The translations under genes and the position numbers were made by a program. Below are positions 1 to 6,056 of a stretch of 6,104 nt of DNA, piece by piece (the first letter of the stretch is position 1; every line of letters starts with the position of its first letter). This DNA is from Phycisphaerae bacterium (GTDB taxonomy: Bacteria; Planctomycetota; Phycisphaerae; JAAYCJ01). The DNA lies in contig WFQY01000368.1 in assembly GCA_015486815.1 (NCBI GenBank), positions 1 to 6,104 on the forward strand, read 5' to 3'. The notes below the pieces were generated by a model. That model ran no database searches. It was given only the letters and a program-made list of their open reading frames with translations, and had not been told where the DNA came from.

Positions 1-2449
1 ATCTTACTCCCTGTGTGTTTCTTCCGATCGGGCGAATCTTTTTCAAGCCGAAACGGATTACAATTCCCTTTGCTGTTATCAGCATCAACTCATCTTCATC
101 GCGAACAGCTTTGACCGCTACCACTTTTCCATTCCGTTCGGTAGTTTTGATATTGATTATTCCCTTGCCACCACGCGATTGAATACGATATTCATCTATA
201 GGCGTACGCTTACCATATCCGTTTTCGCAAACAGTAAGAATCGTCCCGCCAGGCTCAACGACAGCCATATCTACCACCTGATCGCCCTTGCTCAACGTAA
301 TACCCTTTACACCTCTTGCCGAACGTCCCATCGGGCGAACATCTTTTTCATTGAATCGGATAGACATCCCGTTTCGCGTTCCGAGAATGATATTATCATT
401 CCCATTGGTAAGCGCAGCCCCAATAAGTTCATCATCGGGATCGATCTTTATCGCGATTATTCCGTTAGCTCGCGGATGCGAATAAGCTCCGAGCGCGGTC
501 TTTTTGATAATCCCGTTTCGTGTCGCCATCACAACGAATTTATCCGCAAATGTACGCACCGCCAATACGGAATTTATATGCTCGTCGCTGGCAAGTTTAA
601 GAAGATTTACAATCGCTCTTCCTTTGCTCGTTCGAGACATCGACGGAATATCATATACCCTAAGCCAATATACCTTACCCCGCGTAGTAAATATCAACAA
701 ATAATCATGCGTACTCGCGATGAACAGATGCTCAAGCCAATCGCCTTCTTTACTATCCGAGCCTCTCACACCACGACCGCCACGACCCTGCGCTCGGAAG
801 GTCGCCAACGGAAGACGCTTGATATAACCTTCGTGTGTCAGAGTAACCGCAACTTCTTCTTCCGCGATAAGCTCTTCTATCTTATAGCTTCTCGCTTCCT
901 CATCGGTAATCTGAGTTCTGCGATCTTCTCCATACTTTTCCTTAAGCTCATATAAATCTTCGCGAATAATGTCAGCTACAAGCGTTTCATCGTTAAGAAT
1001 AGCTTCGTAGCCTTCTATCTGATCGACAAGTTTACAATATTCACCTGCGAGCTTTTCGAGTTCCAACCCCGTTAGCCGTTGAAGCTGCATCGCGAGAATC
1101 GCTTCTGCCTGTGGCTGAGTTAGAAATTGCTCCGATTCGGTTTTTTCTTTGACAAACTTTTCGGGCAACAGCTTTTTCAAAGTAGCCTGCTCGGACAATC
1201 TGAGTGGCTTTTCCATAAGACGTTGTTTTGCAGTTGCAGGGTCGGGACTATTACGAATTATCTGTATAATTTCATCAATATCCGCAACAGCTAACAGCAA
1301 TCCTTCGACAATATGTGCCCGTTGACGGGCTTTTCGTAACAAATGCGCAGTACGCCTACGAATAACAATCCTACGATGCGACAGATACGCTTCCAATAGC
1401 TCCTTAAGATTCAAAGTGCGAGGCCTGCGATCGACCAGAGCGATATTTATCATCGAAATACTGGTCTGCAAAGGCGTAAATTTGTAAAGCTGATTTATAA
1501 CAAGGTCAGCGTTGGCATCGCGCTTAAGCTCAATTACCACACGCATACCCTTACGGTCAGATTCGTCTCGCACGTCAGAAATATCGGAAATAGTTCCATG
1601 CTTGACGCAGTCTGCTATTCGTTCGACTATCGTAGTTTTTAGAATCTGATAAGGAATTTCATCGACAACGATAAGCGCCTTTCCGCCGCGAGCCTGCTCG
1701 GTGTGTAGCTTAGCGCGAACGATTATATTACTTCTTCCCGTTTTGTAGCCGGCGTATAAACCCTTCTTTCCACAGATAATACCACCCGTCGGAAAATCAG
1801 GTCCCTTTATAATTTCACATAGTTCATCAATCGTTGTTTCCGGATTATCGATTAGCTTAATCAACCCGTCGCAAATCTCGTTGAGATTGTGAGGCAGAAT
1901 ATTCGTTGCCATTCCGACAGCAATTCCCGTTGATCCATTCACCAGCAGATTCGGAAATTTCGCAGGAAGCACGGTAGGCTCTTGCAGCGTTTCATCATAA
2001 TTCGGCTGAAAGTCAACGGTTTCGTATTGTATGTCTTCCATCATCTCCATCGCAGGGGCAGCCAATCGAGCTTCCGTATATCGCATAGCTGCCGGCGGAT
2101 CACCGTCAATACTGCCGAAGTTTCCCTGACCATCAACAAGAATATGCCGCATATTAAAAGGCTGAGCCATTCGTACCAGTGTCGGATATATCGCACTATC
2201 GCCGTGCGGATGATATTTCTTCATCGTCTCTCCGACGATACCTGCACATTTGGTAGTTTTCGATCTCGGCCCAAGATTCAGATCGCGCATCGCAACGAGA
2301 ATCCTGCGCTGCGATGGTTTCAATCCGTCTCGAACGTCAGGCAACGCACGAGACATTATCACGCTCATTGCGTAAGTCAGATACGACTCGCGCATTTCCT
2401 CTTCTAATAATAGGTCTCCCGTATCAGGATTTGTTGTCTGCTCTGTCAT
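1..2449 (-). CDS. gyrA: DNA gyrase subunit A, 3' end cut off by the window edge
   Basis: This is the breakage-reunion subunit of DNA gyrase, which works in the cytoplasm with GyrB to put negative supercoils into DNA using ATP. The 816 visible codons read through without a break. The N-terminal winged-helix/tower part holds the quinolone-pocket segment HGDSAIYPTLVRMAQ (residues 82-96) and the active-site tyrosine Tyr124 in AAMRYTEARL, preceded by Arg123. The C-terminal DNA-wrapping domain opens with a GyrA box, QGRGGRG (554-560), then repeated beta-pinwheel blades; a second box-like QSRGGKG lies at 757-763. The box and the multi-blade C-terminus favour GyrA over topoisomerase IV ParC. The start is fixed by an in-frame TAA three codons upstream (2456-2458). 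The visible part ends in GRNTQGVR, which in E. coli GyrA lies in the last blade, so probably only some tens of residues are missing. Family assignment is near certain. The odd point is proline at residue 89, where E. coli has Asp87. Confidence 0.97.
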   Translation of the reverse strand, partial: MTEQTTNPDTGDLLLEEEMRESYLTYAMSVIMSRALPDVRDGLKPSQRRILVAMRDLNLGPRSKTTKCAGIVGETMKKYHPHGDSAIYPTLVRMAQPFNMRHILVDGQGNFGSIDGDPPAAMRYTEARLAAPAMEMMEDIQYETVDFQPNYDETLQEPTVLPAKFPNLLVNGSTGIAVGMATNILPHNLNEICDGLIKLIDNPETTIDELCEIIKGPDFPTGGIICGKKGLYAGYKTGRSNIIVRAKLHTEQARGGKALIVVDEIPYQILKTTIVERIADCVKHGTISDISDVRDESDRKGMRVVIELKRDANADLVINQLYKFTPLQTSISMINIALVDRRPRTLNLKELLEAYLSHRRIVIRRRTAHLLRKARQRAHIVEGLLLAVADIDEIIQIIRNSPDPATAKQRLMEKPLRLSEQATLKKLLPEKFVKEKTESEQFLTQPQAEAILAMQLQRLTGLELEKLAGEYCKLVDQIEGYEAILNDETLVADIIREDLYELKEKYGEDRRTQITDEEARSYKIEELIAEEEVAVTLTHEGYIKRLPLATFRAQGRGGRGVRGSDSKEGDWLEHLFIASTHDYLLIFTTRGKVYWLRVYDIPSMSRTSKGRAIVNLLKLASDEHINSVLAVRTFADKFVVMATRNGIIKKTALGAYSHPRANGIIAIKIDPDDELIGAALTNGNDNIILGTRNGMSIRFNEKDVRPMGRSARGVKGITLSKGDQVVDMAVVEPGGTILTVCENGYGKRTPIDEYRIQSRGGKGIINIKTTERNGKVVAVKAVRDEDELMLITAKGIVIRFGLKKIRPIGRNTQGVR

Positions 2450-2460
2450 AGAATATTAGC

Positions 2461-2466
2461 TTCCTT
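2461..2466 (-). promoter_or_regulatory. Ribosome binding site of gyrA
   Basis: On the minus strand the sequence AAGGAA lies 11 bases before the gyrA ATG. It matches the anti-Shine-Dalgarno core, but the spacing is somewhat longer than the usual 5-9 bases. No other in-frame start exists between this site and the ATG, because a TAA intervenes, so the site supports the chosen start despite the spacing. Confidence 0.6.
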
Positions 2467-2490
2467 ACTCATTAAAATATTAAAAACCAT

Positions 2491-2499
2491 ATTCTACCA
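2491..2499 (-). promoter_or_regulatory. Candidate extended -10 promoter for gyrA
   Basis: Read on the minus strand the site is TGGTAGAAT: an extended -10 (TG, one base, then TAGAAT, which matches TATAAT at five of six positions). It would start transcription about 35 bases before the gyrA ATG. I see no good -35 box at the right distance, and the extended TG may compensate. It would let gyrA be expressed apart from the upstream synthetase gene. This is a pattern match only. Confidence 0.3.
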
Positions 2500-2501
2500 A
2501 A

Positions 2502-2522
2502 CTATGGATTGATATTCCATAG
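2502..2522 (-). terminator. Small hairpin after the synthetase gene, possible weak terminator
   Basis: A perfect 7-base inverted repeat, CTATGGA / TCCATAG, encloses a 7-base loop, 53 bases beyond the synthetase stop codon in its direction of transcription. It is followed by TTTGGTAG rather than a clean run of T, and the stem has only three G-C pairs, so it would terminate weakly at best. It could equally protect the mRNA end or be a protein site just upstream of the candidate gyrA promoter. Confidence 0.25.
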
Positions 2523-2575
2523 CGAAGGTAATTTTCGATATTGAAATTGTGTGAAAAATCGCTGGTTCGGTGAGA

Positions 2576-3919
2576 TTAATCTATATTGAGTTTATCGTGC
2601 AGATAATCGAGGACTTTCTCCGCTGATATCCGTTCCTGAGCCATACTATCTCTGTCGCGTACGGTTACCGTTCCGTCTTCCGCCGTTTGACCGTCAACGG
2701 TAAAGCAGAAAGGCGTACCCGCTTCATCCTGCCGACGATAGCGCCTTCCTATCGCACCTCTGTCATCGTAAAATACATTATACCGTTTGCGGACGGTATC
2801 AAATATATTCTTCGCCCGCTCAGGCATACCGTCGCGATTGACAAGTGGAAAGATGGCAGCTTTCAGCGGGGCGATGCGCGGATGAAATCTCAAAACCACA
2901 CGTTTATCATTTCGCACCTGCTCCTCGCTATACGCTTCGCACAGAAAAGCTAAAGCTGCGCGGTCCACGCCCGCTGACGGCTCGATCACATAAGGAATAT
3001 ACCGCTCGCGCTTTTCGTCATCGAAATAGGTAAGATCTTTTTTGCTATATTCCATATGATTCTTCAGATCGTAATCGGTACGATTGGCAATACCTTCGAG
3101 CTCTGATGTCCCGAACGGAAAGTCATATTCGACATCGCTGCAGGCAGCTGCATAATGTGCAAGCTCCTCCTTTTCATGTTCCCGAAGATGCAGATGGTCT
3201 TTTGAAAGTCCCAGATCGAGATACCATTGATATCGCATATCACGCCAATATTCGTAAAACTCCGGTGCTTGCGAGGGATGAACGAAATATTCTATTTCCA
3301 TCTGCTCGAATTCACGCGAACGAAATGTAAAATTGCGCGGATTAATTTCATTGCGAAAAGATTTACCTATCTGAGCGATGCCGAACGGAATCTTCTGCCG
3401 AGAAGTAGCCAGTACATTTGCGAAATTCAGAAATATCCCTTGTGCCGTTTCAGGCCTAAGATATGCCAATGAACTTGCCTCTTCCAACGCACCGACATAA
3501 GTCTTGAACATCATATTAAACTGCCGTGCTTCGGTAAGATTATCTTTGCAATCGCATACCATTTTCTCTTTATGTTTCGGGCAGGGCGTTGTATCTATTT
3601 CATCTGCCCTAAACCGACCGCCACACTCTTTGCAATCGACCATCGGGTCGGTAAATCCTTTAACATGTCCGGACGCTTCCCAAACTCTGCTATTTAATAT
3701 GATGGCACTATCGATACCTACCATATCTATTCGAGCGGTAACCATATCGTTCCACCACGCTTCTTTTATATTCTTTTTAAGTTCCACACCAAGCGGACCA
3801 TAGTCCCAGAACCCGTTGAGTCCGCCATAGATTTCACTACTCGGAAATATAAATCCTCTGCGTTTGCAAAGGCTTACGAGTTTATCCATTGCTTCGTTTG
3901 TCATTCTTTCATTCACCAT
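2576..3919 (-). CDS. glyS: Glycyl-tRNA synthetase, alpha2 (dimer) type
   Basis: The enzyme joins glycine to tRNA-Gly with ATP in the cytoplasm. At 447 residues it is a complete class II synthetase of the single-chain, homodimeric kind (glyQS/GRS1), unrelated in layout to the E. coli alpha2-beta2 enzyme. Counting from the preferred ATG: the N-terminal hallmark FWDYGPLGVELK is at about 37-48. A Cys-rich insertion (CKEC at 96-99, then Cys113, Cys122 and Cys124) is probably a metal-binding element. Motif 2 FRNEINPRNFTFRSREFEQMEIEYF starts at about 188. The glycine-specific SELEGIANRTDYDL is at about 272-285, and motif 3 GVDRAALAFL is at 317-326. The anticodon-binding domain covers the last ~105 residues. 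ATG at 3919 is chosen because GGAG lies 7 bases upstream; GTG at 3922 would have only 4 bases of spacing, and ATG at 3904 would be too far away. It lies 126 bases upstream of gyrA on the same strand, so co-transcription is possible. All key motifs are intact. Confidence 0.97.
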   Translation of the reverse strand: MVNERMTNEAMDKLVSLCKRRGFIFPSSEIYGGLNGFWDYGPLGVELKKNIKEAWWNDMVTARIDMVGIDSAIILNSRVWEASGHVKGFTDPMVDCKECGGRFRADEIDTTPCPKHKEKMVCDCKDNLTEARQFNMMFKTYVGALEEASSLAYLRPETAQGIFLNFANVLATSRQKIPFGIAQIGKSFRNEINPRNFTFRSREFEQMEIEYFVHPSQAPEFYEYWRDMRYQWYLDLGLSKDHLHLREHEKEELAHYAAACSDVEYDFPFGTSELEGIANRTDYDLKNHMEYSKKDLTYFDDEKRERYIPYVIEPSAGVDRAALAFLCEAYSEEQVRNDKRVVLRFHPRIAPLKAAIFPLVNRDGMPERAKNIFDTVRKRYNVFYDDRGAIGRRYRRQDEAGTPFCFTVDGQTAEDGTVTVRDRDSMAQERISAEKVLDYLHDKLNID

Positions 3920-3926
3920 CACTTTT

Positions 3927-3930
3927 CTCC
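3927..3930 (-). promoter_or_regulatory. Ribosome binding site deciding the glyS start
   Basis: GGAG on the minus strand lies 7 bases before ATG 3919 and 4 bases before the GTG at 3922. The spacing favours the ATG as the true start, giving 447 rather than 448 residues. Confidence 0.75.
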
Positions 3931-3941
3931 GCAGGTACTCA

Positions 3942-3976
3942 AGGCTAAATGCTAAAAGCTAAGGACTAAAAGCTAA
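3942..3976 (-). repeat. Five tandem degenerate heptamers in the glyS leader
   Basis: Five back-to-back 7-base units are visible on the plus strand: AGGCTAA, ATGCTAA, AAGCTAA, GGACTAA, AAGCTAA. All end in CTAA, and the first two or three bases vary. In the direction of glyS the units read TTAGNNN. The array begins just after the predicted glyS -10 box and ends a few tens of bases before the ribosome binding site, so it should form most of the untranslated leader. All units point the same way, so no obvious hairpin forms. The bases 3957-3969 recur exactly, inverted, at 5990-6002. Confidence 0.85.
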
Positions 3977-3981
3977 TACCT

Positions 3982-4010
3982 TACATACCAATATATTGCA
4001 TCTCAGTCAA
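3982..4010 (-). promoter_or_regulatory. Predicted sigma70-type promoter of glyS
   Basis: On the minus strand a -35 box TTGACT (4005-4010, five of six consensus bases) is separated by exactly 17 bases from a -10 box TATGTA (3982-3987), which is preceded by TGG, giving an extended -10. The -10 itself is imperfect, but the combination of strong -35, ideal spacing and extended TG is convincing. Transcription would begin near 3975, at the edge of the heptamer array, leaving a leader of about 55 bases. Confidence 0.55.
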
Positions 4011-4078
4011 GTGCATTTACCACACCCACCAATCCGAAACAATGCAAATTTTATTCGCACTCATATCAGTATAGCGAT

Positions 4079-4084
4079 TATAAT
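4079..4084 (+). promoter_or_regulatory. Candidate -10 box for the membrane/TPR gene
   Basis: A perfect TATAAT lies 64 bases before the ATG at 4149. The best upstream match to a -35 box is TTCGCA at 4054-4059 (four of six), but the 19-base spacing is long. If used, transcription starts near 4091 and the duplicated 13-mer falls in the leader. In AT-rich intergenic DNA a lone TATAAT can occur by chance. Confidence 0.35.
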
Positions 4085-4100
4085 ACCTTTGATACTTTGA

Positions 4101-4128
4101 TGATACTCCGATATATGATACTCCGATA
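4101..4128 (+). repeat. Duplicated 13-mer before the membrane/TPR gene
   Basis: TGATACTCCGATA occurs exactly at 4101-4113 and again at 4116-4128, a period of 15 bases. A degenerate third copy, TGATACTTTGAT, begins at 4090 and overlaps the first full copy by one base. The copies lie between the candidate -10 box and the start codon. They could be operator half-sites or simply a recent slippage duplication; the sequence does not decide. Confidence 0.7.
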
Positions 4129-4148
4129 CAGGGAAATCCGAATATACT

Positions 4149-5954
4149 ATGAGCGAAAATCAGAACCAAACCGACAAAACGGATTTGATGGATATATGGT
4201 CGAGACCCGGACAGTGGGCACGTCAGCGGGCGTATATCTTTCTCATAATAAATCTGTGCGTATATGCAGCGTTGAATGTACTACTTTATTGGATACATCA
4301 AGCGAAATTCTTCGACTTTTCGCTGGCAAGCTATACCGTTACCTATCATCGGACGATAATGGATATTCTGGTGTTCCCCATCAGCATAAGCGAAGCACCT
4401 GTACTAATACCCATATTAGGAATGATAATGGCGGTGATAATAGCGATACCGGTGTTGGTATCTCAGCTTTATGGTTTTCGTTTTTCGCTGATGTTTATAG
4501 CGTGTATTTTATTGTTGGCACACCTGCCCGTGTTAAGTTTATTTATGTTAGCCTGTAGCTTCATAGCTGCCGCCAGCAAACACAAACTGCCATTTAAATT
4601 CGGAGTGGCTCTGTTGAGTTTATTGCCCATCGCATTATACTTTTATGTTGCCACACGCGGTGCCAATATGCTCGAGCTTCGACCTATCGACCCTACCCTG
4701 CTCTATGCACCATGGATATTTGCATTTTTAGCTGCTGCTGTTATCGCTGGCAGTGTACTTACAGTCGCTGCTCTTATCAAATATCGCCCGGGCGGAATAT
4801 TAATCAGTATGATTCCCTTTTTCGTCATTCCCGTAATACTGTTCGACCGTTATATAGGCGCCGATCTGCTTGAATTTCGAGTTCTTGCGCATCGATTTAT
4901 TCCCGGAAAGAGTATGATCTTTACACCCGTCGATATATCGGGAAGAGTTTTCGAATCTACCCTCAAGCAGTGGCGACGATATAAGATACGAAATCTTCAA
5001 ACAATCGTTGATATAGCACGCTTCGAATTTCCCTTCGCTGCACATCAGCTGCTCCAGAAAGACCAATTGCAGGCAATCAATGCTTGTAAAATATTTCTGC
5101 GAAAATATCCGCAAAGTCAGTATGTCCCCAATGCTATGTATATTCTCGGGCTTGCGAAGGATATGAGATTTGATTATTCCGTACTCGACAAAAAATGGAT
5201 GGTCGAATATCATACCGACTTCGTCTGCAAGCACAGCAGAAAAGTTTGGCTTGAGCTTGCGAACAAATATCCCGACAGCATCTATGCTCAGCCGGCACGA
5301 TTGAGATTGGCGATATTAGCTGTCAGAGACGAAAATATAAAATGGGCGAAGGCTCTTTTGGATGAACTACTGAGATACGACAAACTTTTCAGAAACAAAA
5401 CCACTACCATGCCCACAAGGGAGATTACATCGTTCCGTCAAATATTTGAGAAGCCTCGACAAGTGGATATTCCTCAGCTGAATATGTCCGACATTGTTAA
5501 CCGTGCGAGAATGCTTCTGGAGCTGATAGAAAACAACGCCGACGACCCGCAATTCCACGCTAAACCGTTGGCGGAGATGATGAAGCTCGATCCGACACAT
5601 CCGAAATATCGCGACCATCTTTTAGCCCTCGCCATTAAATATTCCAGCTCAAAACTGCACGACAATCTGCTTGTCGAATACGCCCTTCAAGAGCGAGATC
5701 CGATGGAACGAAAAGCACTGCTAATGCGATATGTCAATCTGTTTAAATCCACCGATGCAGGTGCACGCACACTGCTCGAACTTGCCAAACTCGAGCAGGC
5801 TCTCGGGCTGGTAAATATGGACAGAAATTCATACGAGAAGGCCAAACAACATTATGAAATGCTGATCAAACTATATCCGAAATCCGTCTTTACCGACCTT
5901 GCAAAGAAAAATTTGGATCATCTGAAAAAAATGACTCAAATAATATACGAGTAA
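4149..5954 (+). CDS. Uncharacterised membrane protein with TPR-like C-terminal region
   Basis: I do not recognise this 601-residue protein as a named family. Residues 1-27 are polar, with Arg/Lys just before the membrane. Hydrophobic segments follow at about 28-48, 84-104, 112-142 (long enough for a tight pair), 150-168, 186-210 and 216-233, so six or seven spans. The positive loops SKHK (143-146) and KYR (211-213) suit seven spans with the C-terminus outside the cytoplasm. Residues 234-601 are soluble, helical and TPR-like: FLRKYPQSQYVPNAMYILGLA (316-336), ANKYPDSIYAQPARLRLAIL (371-390) and KAKQHYEMLIKLYPKSVFTDLAKKNL (564-589). The recurring 'KYP-S-Y-A' turn resembles the TPR repeats of BamD- and YbgF-like envelope proteins. 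It may therefore be an inner-membrane protein presenting a helical scaffold to partners, but no enzyme motif is visible. ATG 4149 is the first start after an in-frame TGA at 4116; its nearest Shine-Dalgarno-like sequence, AGGGA, is 14 bases away, which is weak. The next gene downstream has its own likely promoter. Confidence 0.85.
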   Translation: MSENQNQTDKTDLMDIWSRPGQWARQRAYIFLIINLCVYAALNVLLYWIHQAKFFDFSLASYTVTYHRTIMDILVFPISISEAPVLIPILGMIMAVIIAIPVLVSQLYGFRFSLMFIACILLLAHLPVLSLFMLACSFIAAASKHKLPFKFGVALLSLLPIALYFYVATRGANMLELRPIDPTLLYAPWIFAFLAAAVIAGSVLTVAALIKYRPGGILISMIPFFVIPVILFDRYIGADLLEFRVLAHRFIPGKSMIFTPVDISGRVFESTLKQWRRYKIRNLQTIVDIARFEFPFAAHQLLQKDQLQAINACKIFLRKYPQSQYVPNAMYILGLAKDMRFDYSVLDKKWMVEYHTDFVCKHSRKVWLELANKYPDSIYAQPARLRLAILAVRDENIKWAKALLDELLRYDKLFRNKTTTMPTREITSFRQIFEKPRQVDIPQLNMSDIVNRARMLLELIENNADDPQFHAKPLAEMMKLDPTHPKYRDHLLALAIKYSSSKLHDNLLVEYALQERDPMERKALLMRYVNLFKSTDAGARTLLELAKLEQALGLVNMDRNSYEKAKQHYEMLIKLYPKSVFTDLAKKNLDHLKKMTQIIYE

Positions 5955-5956
5955 AT

Positions 5957-5984
5957 TTGAGATGCAACGCAAAATTGATATAAT
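5957..5984 (+). promoter_or_regulatory. Predicted sigma70-type promoter of the isomerase gene
   Basis: TTGAGA (5957-5962, five of six consensus bases) is followed after 16 bases by a perfect TATAAT (5979-5984). It begins only two bases after the stop codon of the upstream gene. Transcription would start near 5991, inside the heptamer array, giving a leader of about 66 bases. It is the best consensus match in the window, and it suggests the downstream gene need not depend on read-through from the membrane/TPR gene. Confidence 0.6.
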
Positions 5985-6039
5985 AGCTATTAGTCCTTAG
6001 CTATTAGCTAACAGCTAAGGGCTAAAGACTAAAGACTTA
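5984..6039 (+). repeat. Eight degenerate heptamers with a central inversion, hairpin-forming
   Basis: Eight consecutive 7-base units can be read: TAGCTAT, TAGTCCT, TAGCTAT, TAGCTAA, CAGCTAA, GGGCTAA, AGACTAA, AGACTTA. The left units carry the TTAG sense and the right units the CTAA sense, so the array is its own partial inverted repeat. Bases 5990-6002 pair with 6013-6025 over 13 positions, with a single G-U wobble and a 10-base loop. The run after the stem (AGACTAAAGACTTATTTT) has no immediate T tract, so it does not look like a standard terminator. Bases 5990-6002 are the exact reverse complement of 3957-3969. Confidence 0.85.
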
Positions 6040-6047
6040 TTTTAACC

Positions 6048-6051
6048 GGAG
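6048..6051 (+). promoter_or_regulatory. Ribosome binding site of the isomerase gene
   Basis: GGAG lies 5 bases before the ATG at 6057, a good match and spacing. It supports the short open stretch at the window edge as a true gene start. Confidence 0.75.
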
Positions 6052-6056
6052 AATAT

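Noticed and set aside
179..955. A 258-codon plus-strand open frame inside the gyrA region
   Set aside because: It lies wholly antisense to gyrA, shows no family features and is rich in Arg, Ser and Ile as expected of a shadow frame. The minus strand gives an unmistakable gyrase.
1982..2407. A 141-codon plus-strand open frame opposite the gyrase active-site region
   Set aside because: It is antisense to the most conserved part of gyrA, and its composition is simply the complement of that coding sequence.
1..2449. Topoisomerase IV subunit ParC, or an intein or frameshift in the gene, as alternative readings
   Set aside because: The GyrA box and multi-blade wrapping domain favour GyrA. The frame of the start, Tyr124, the box and the last visible codon is the same, and no insertion interrupts the motifs.
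3942..3976. CRISPR array or telomere-like repeat
   Set aside because: The units are only 7 bases long with no spacers, and a handful of degenerate copies between two promoters in a bacterial gene context does not resemble either.
4097..4558. A 153-codon open frame overlapping the start of the membrane/TPR gene
   Set aside because: It runs in another frame over the same strand, with no ribosome binding site or recognisable domain. The competing frame gives a coherent chain of membrane spans and helical repeats.
4800..5234. A 144-codon minus-strand open frame within the membrane/TPR gene
   Set aside because: It is antisense to a coherent long gene, with no start signal or domain.
5990..6025. 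The hairpin as an intrinsic terminator of the membrane/TPR gene
   Set aside because: No T run follows the stem directly, the arms are AT-rich, and a very good promoter lies immediately before it, so a leader role for the next gene fits better.
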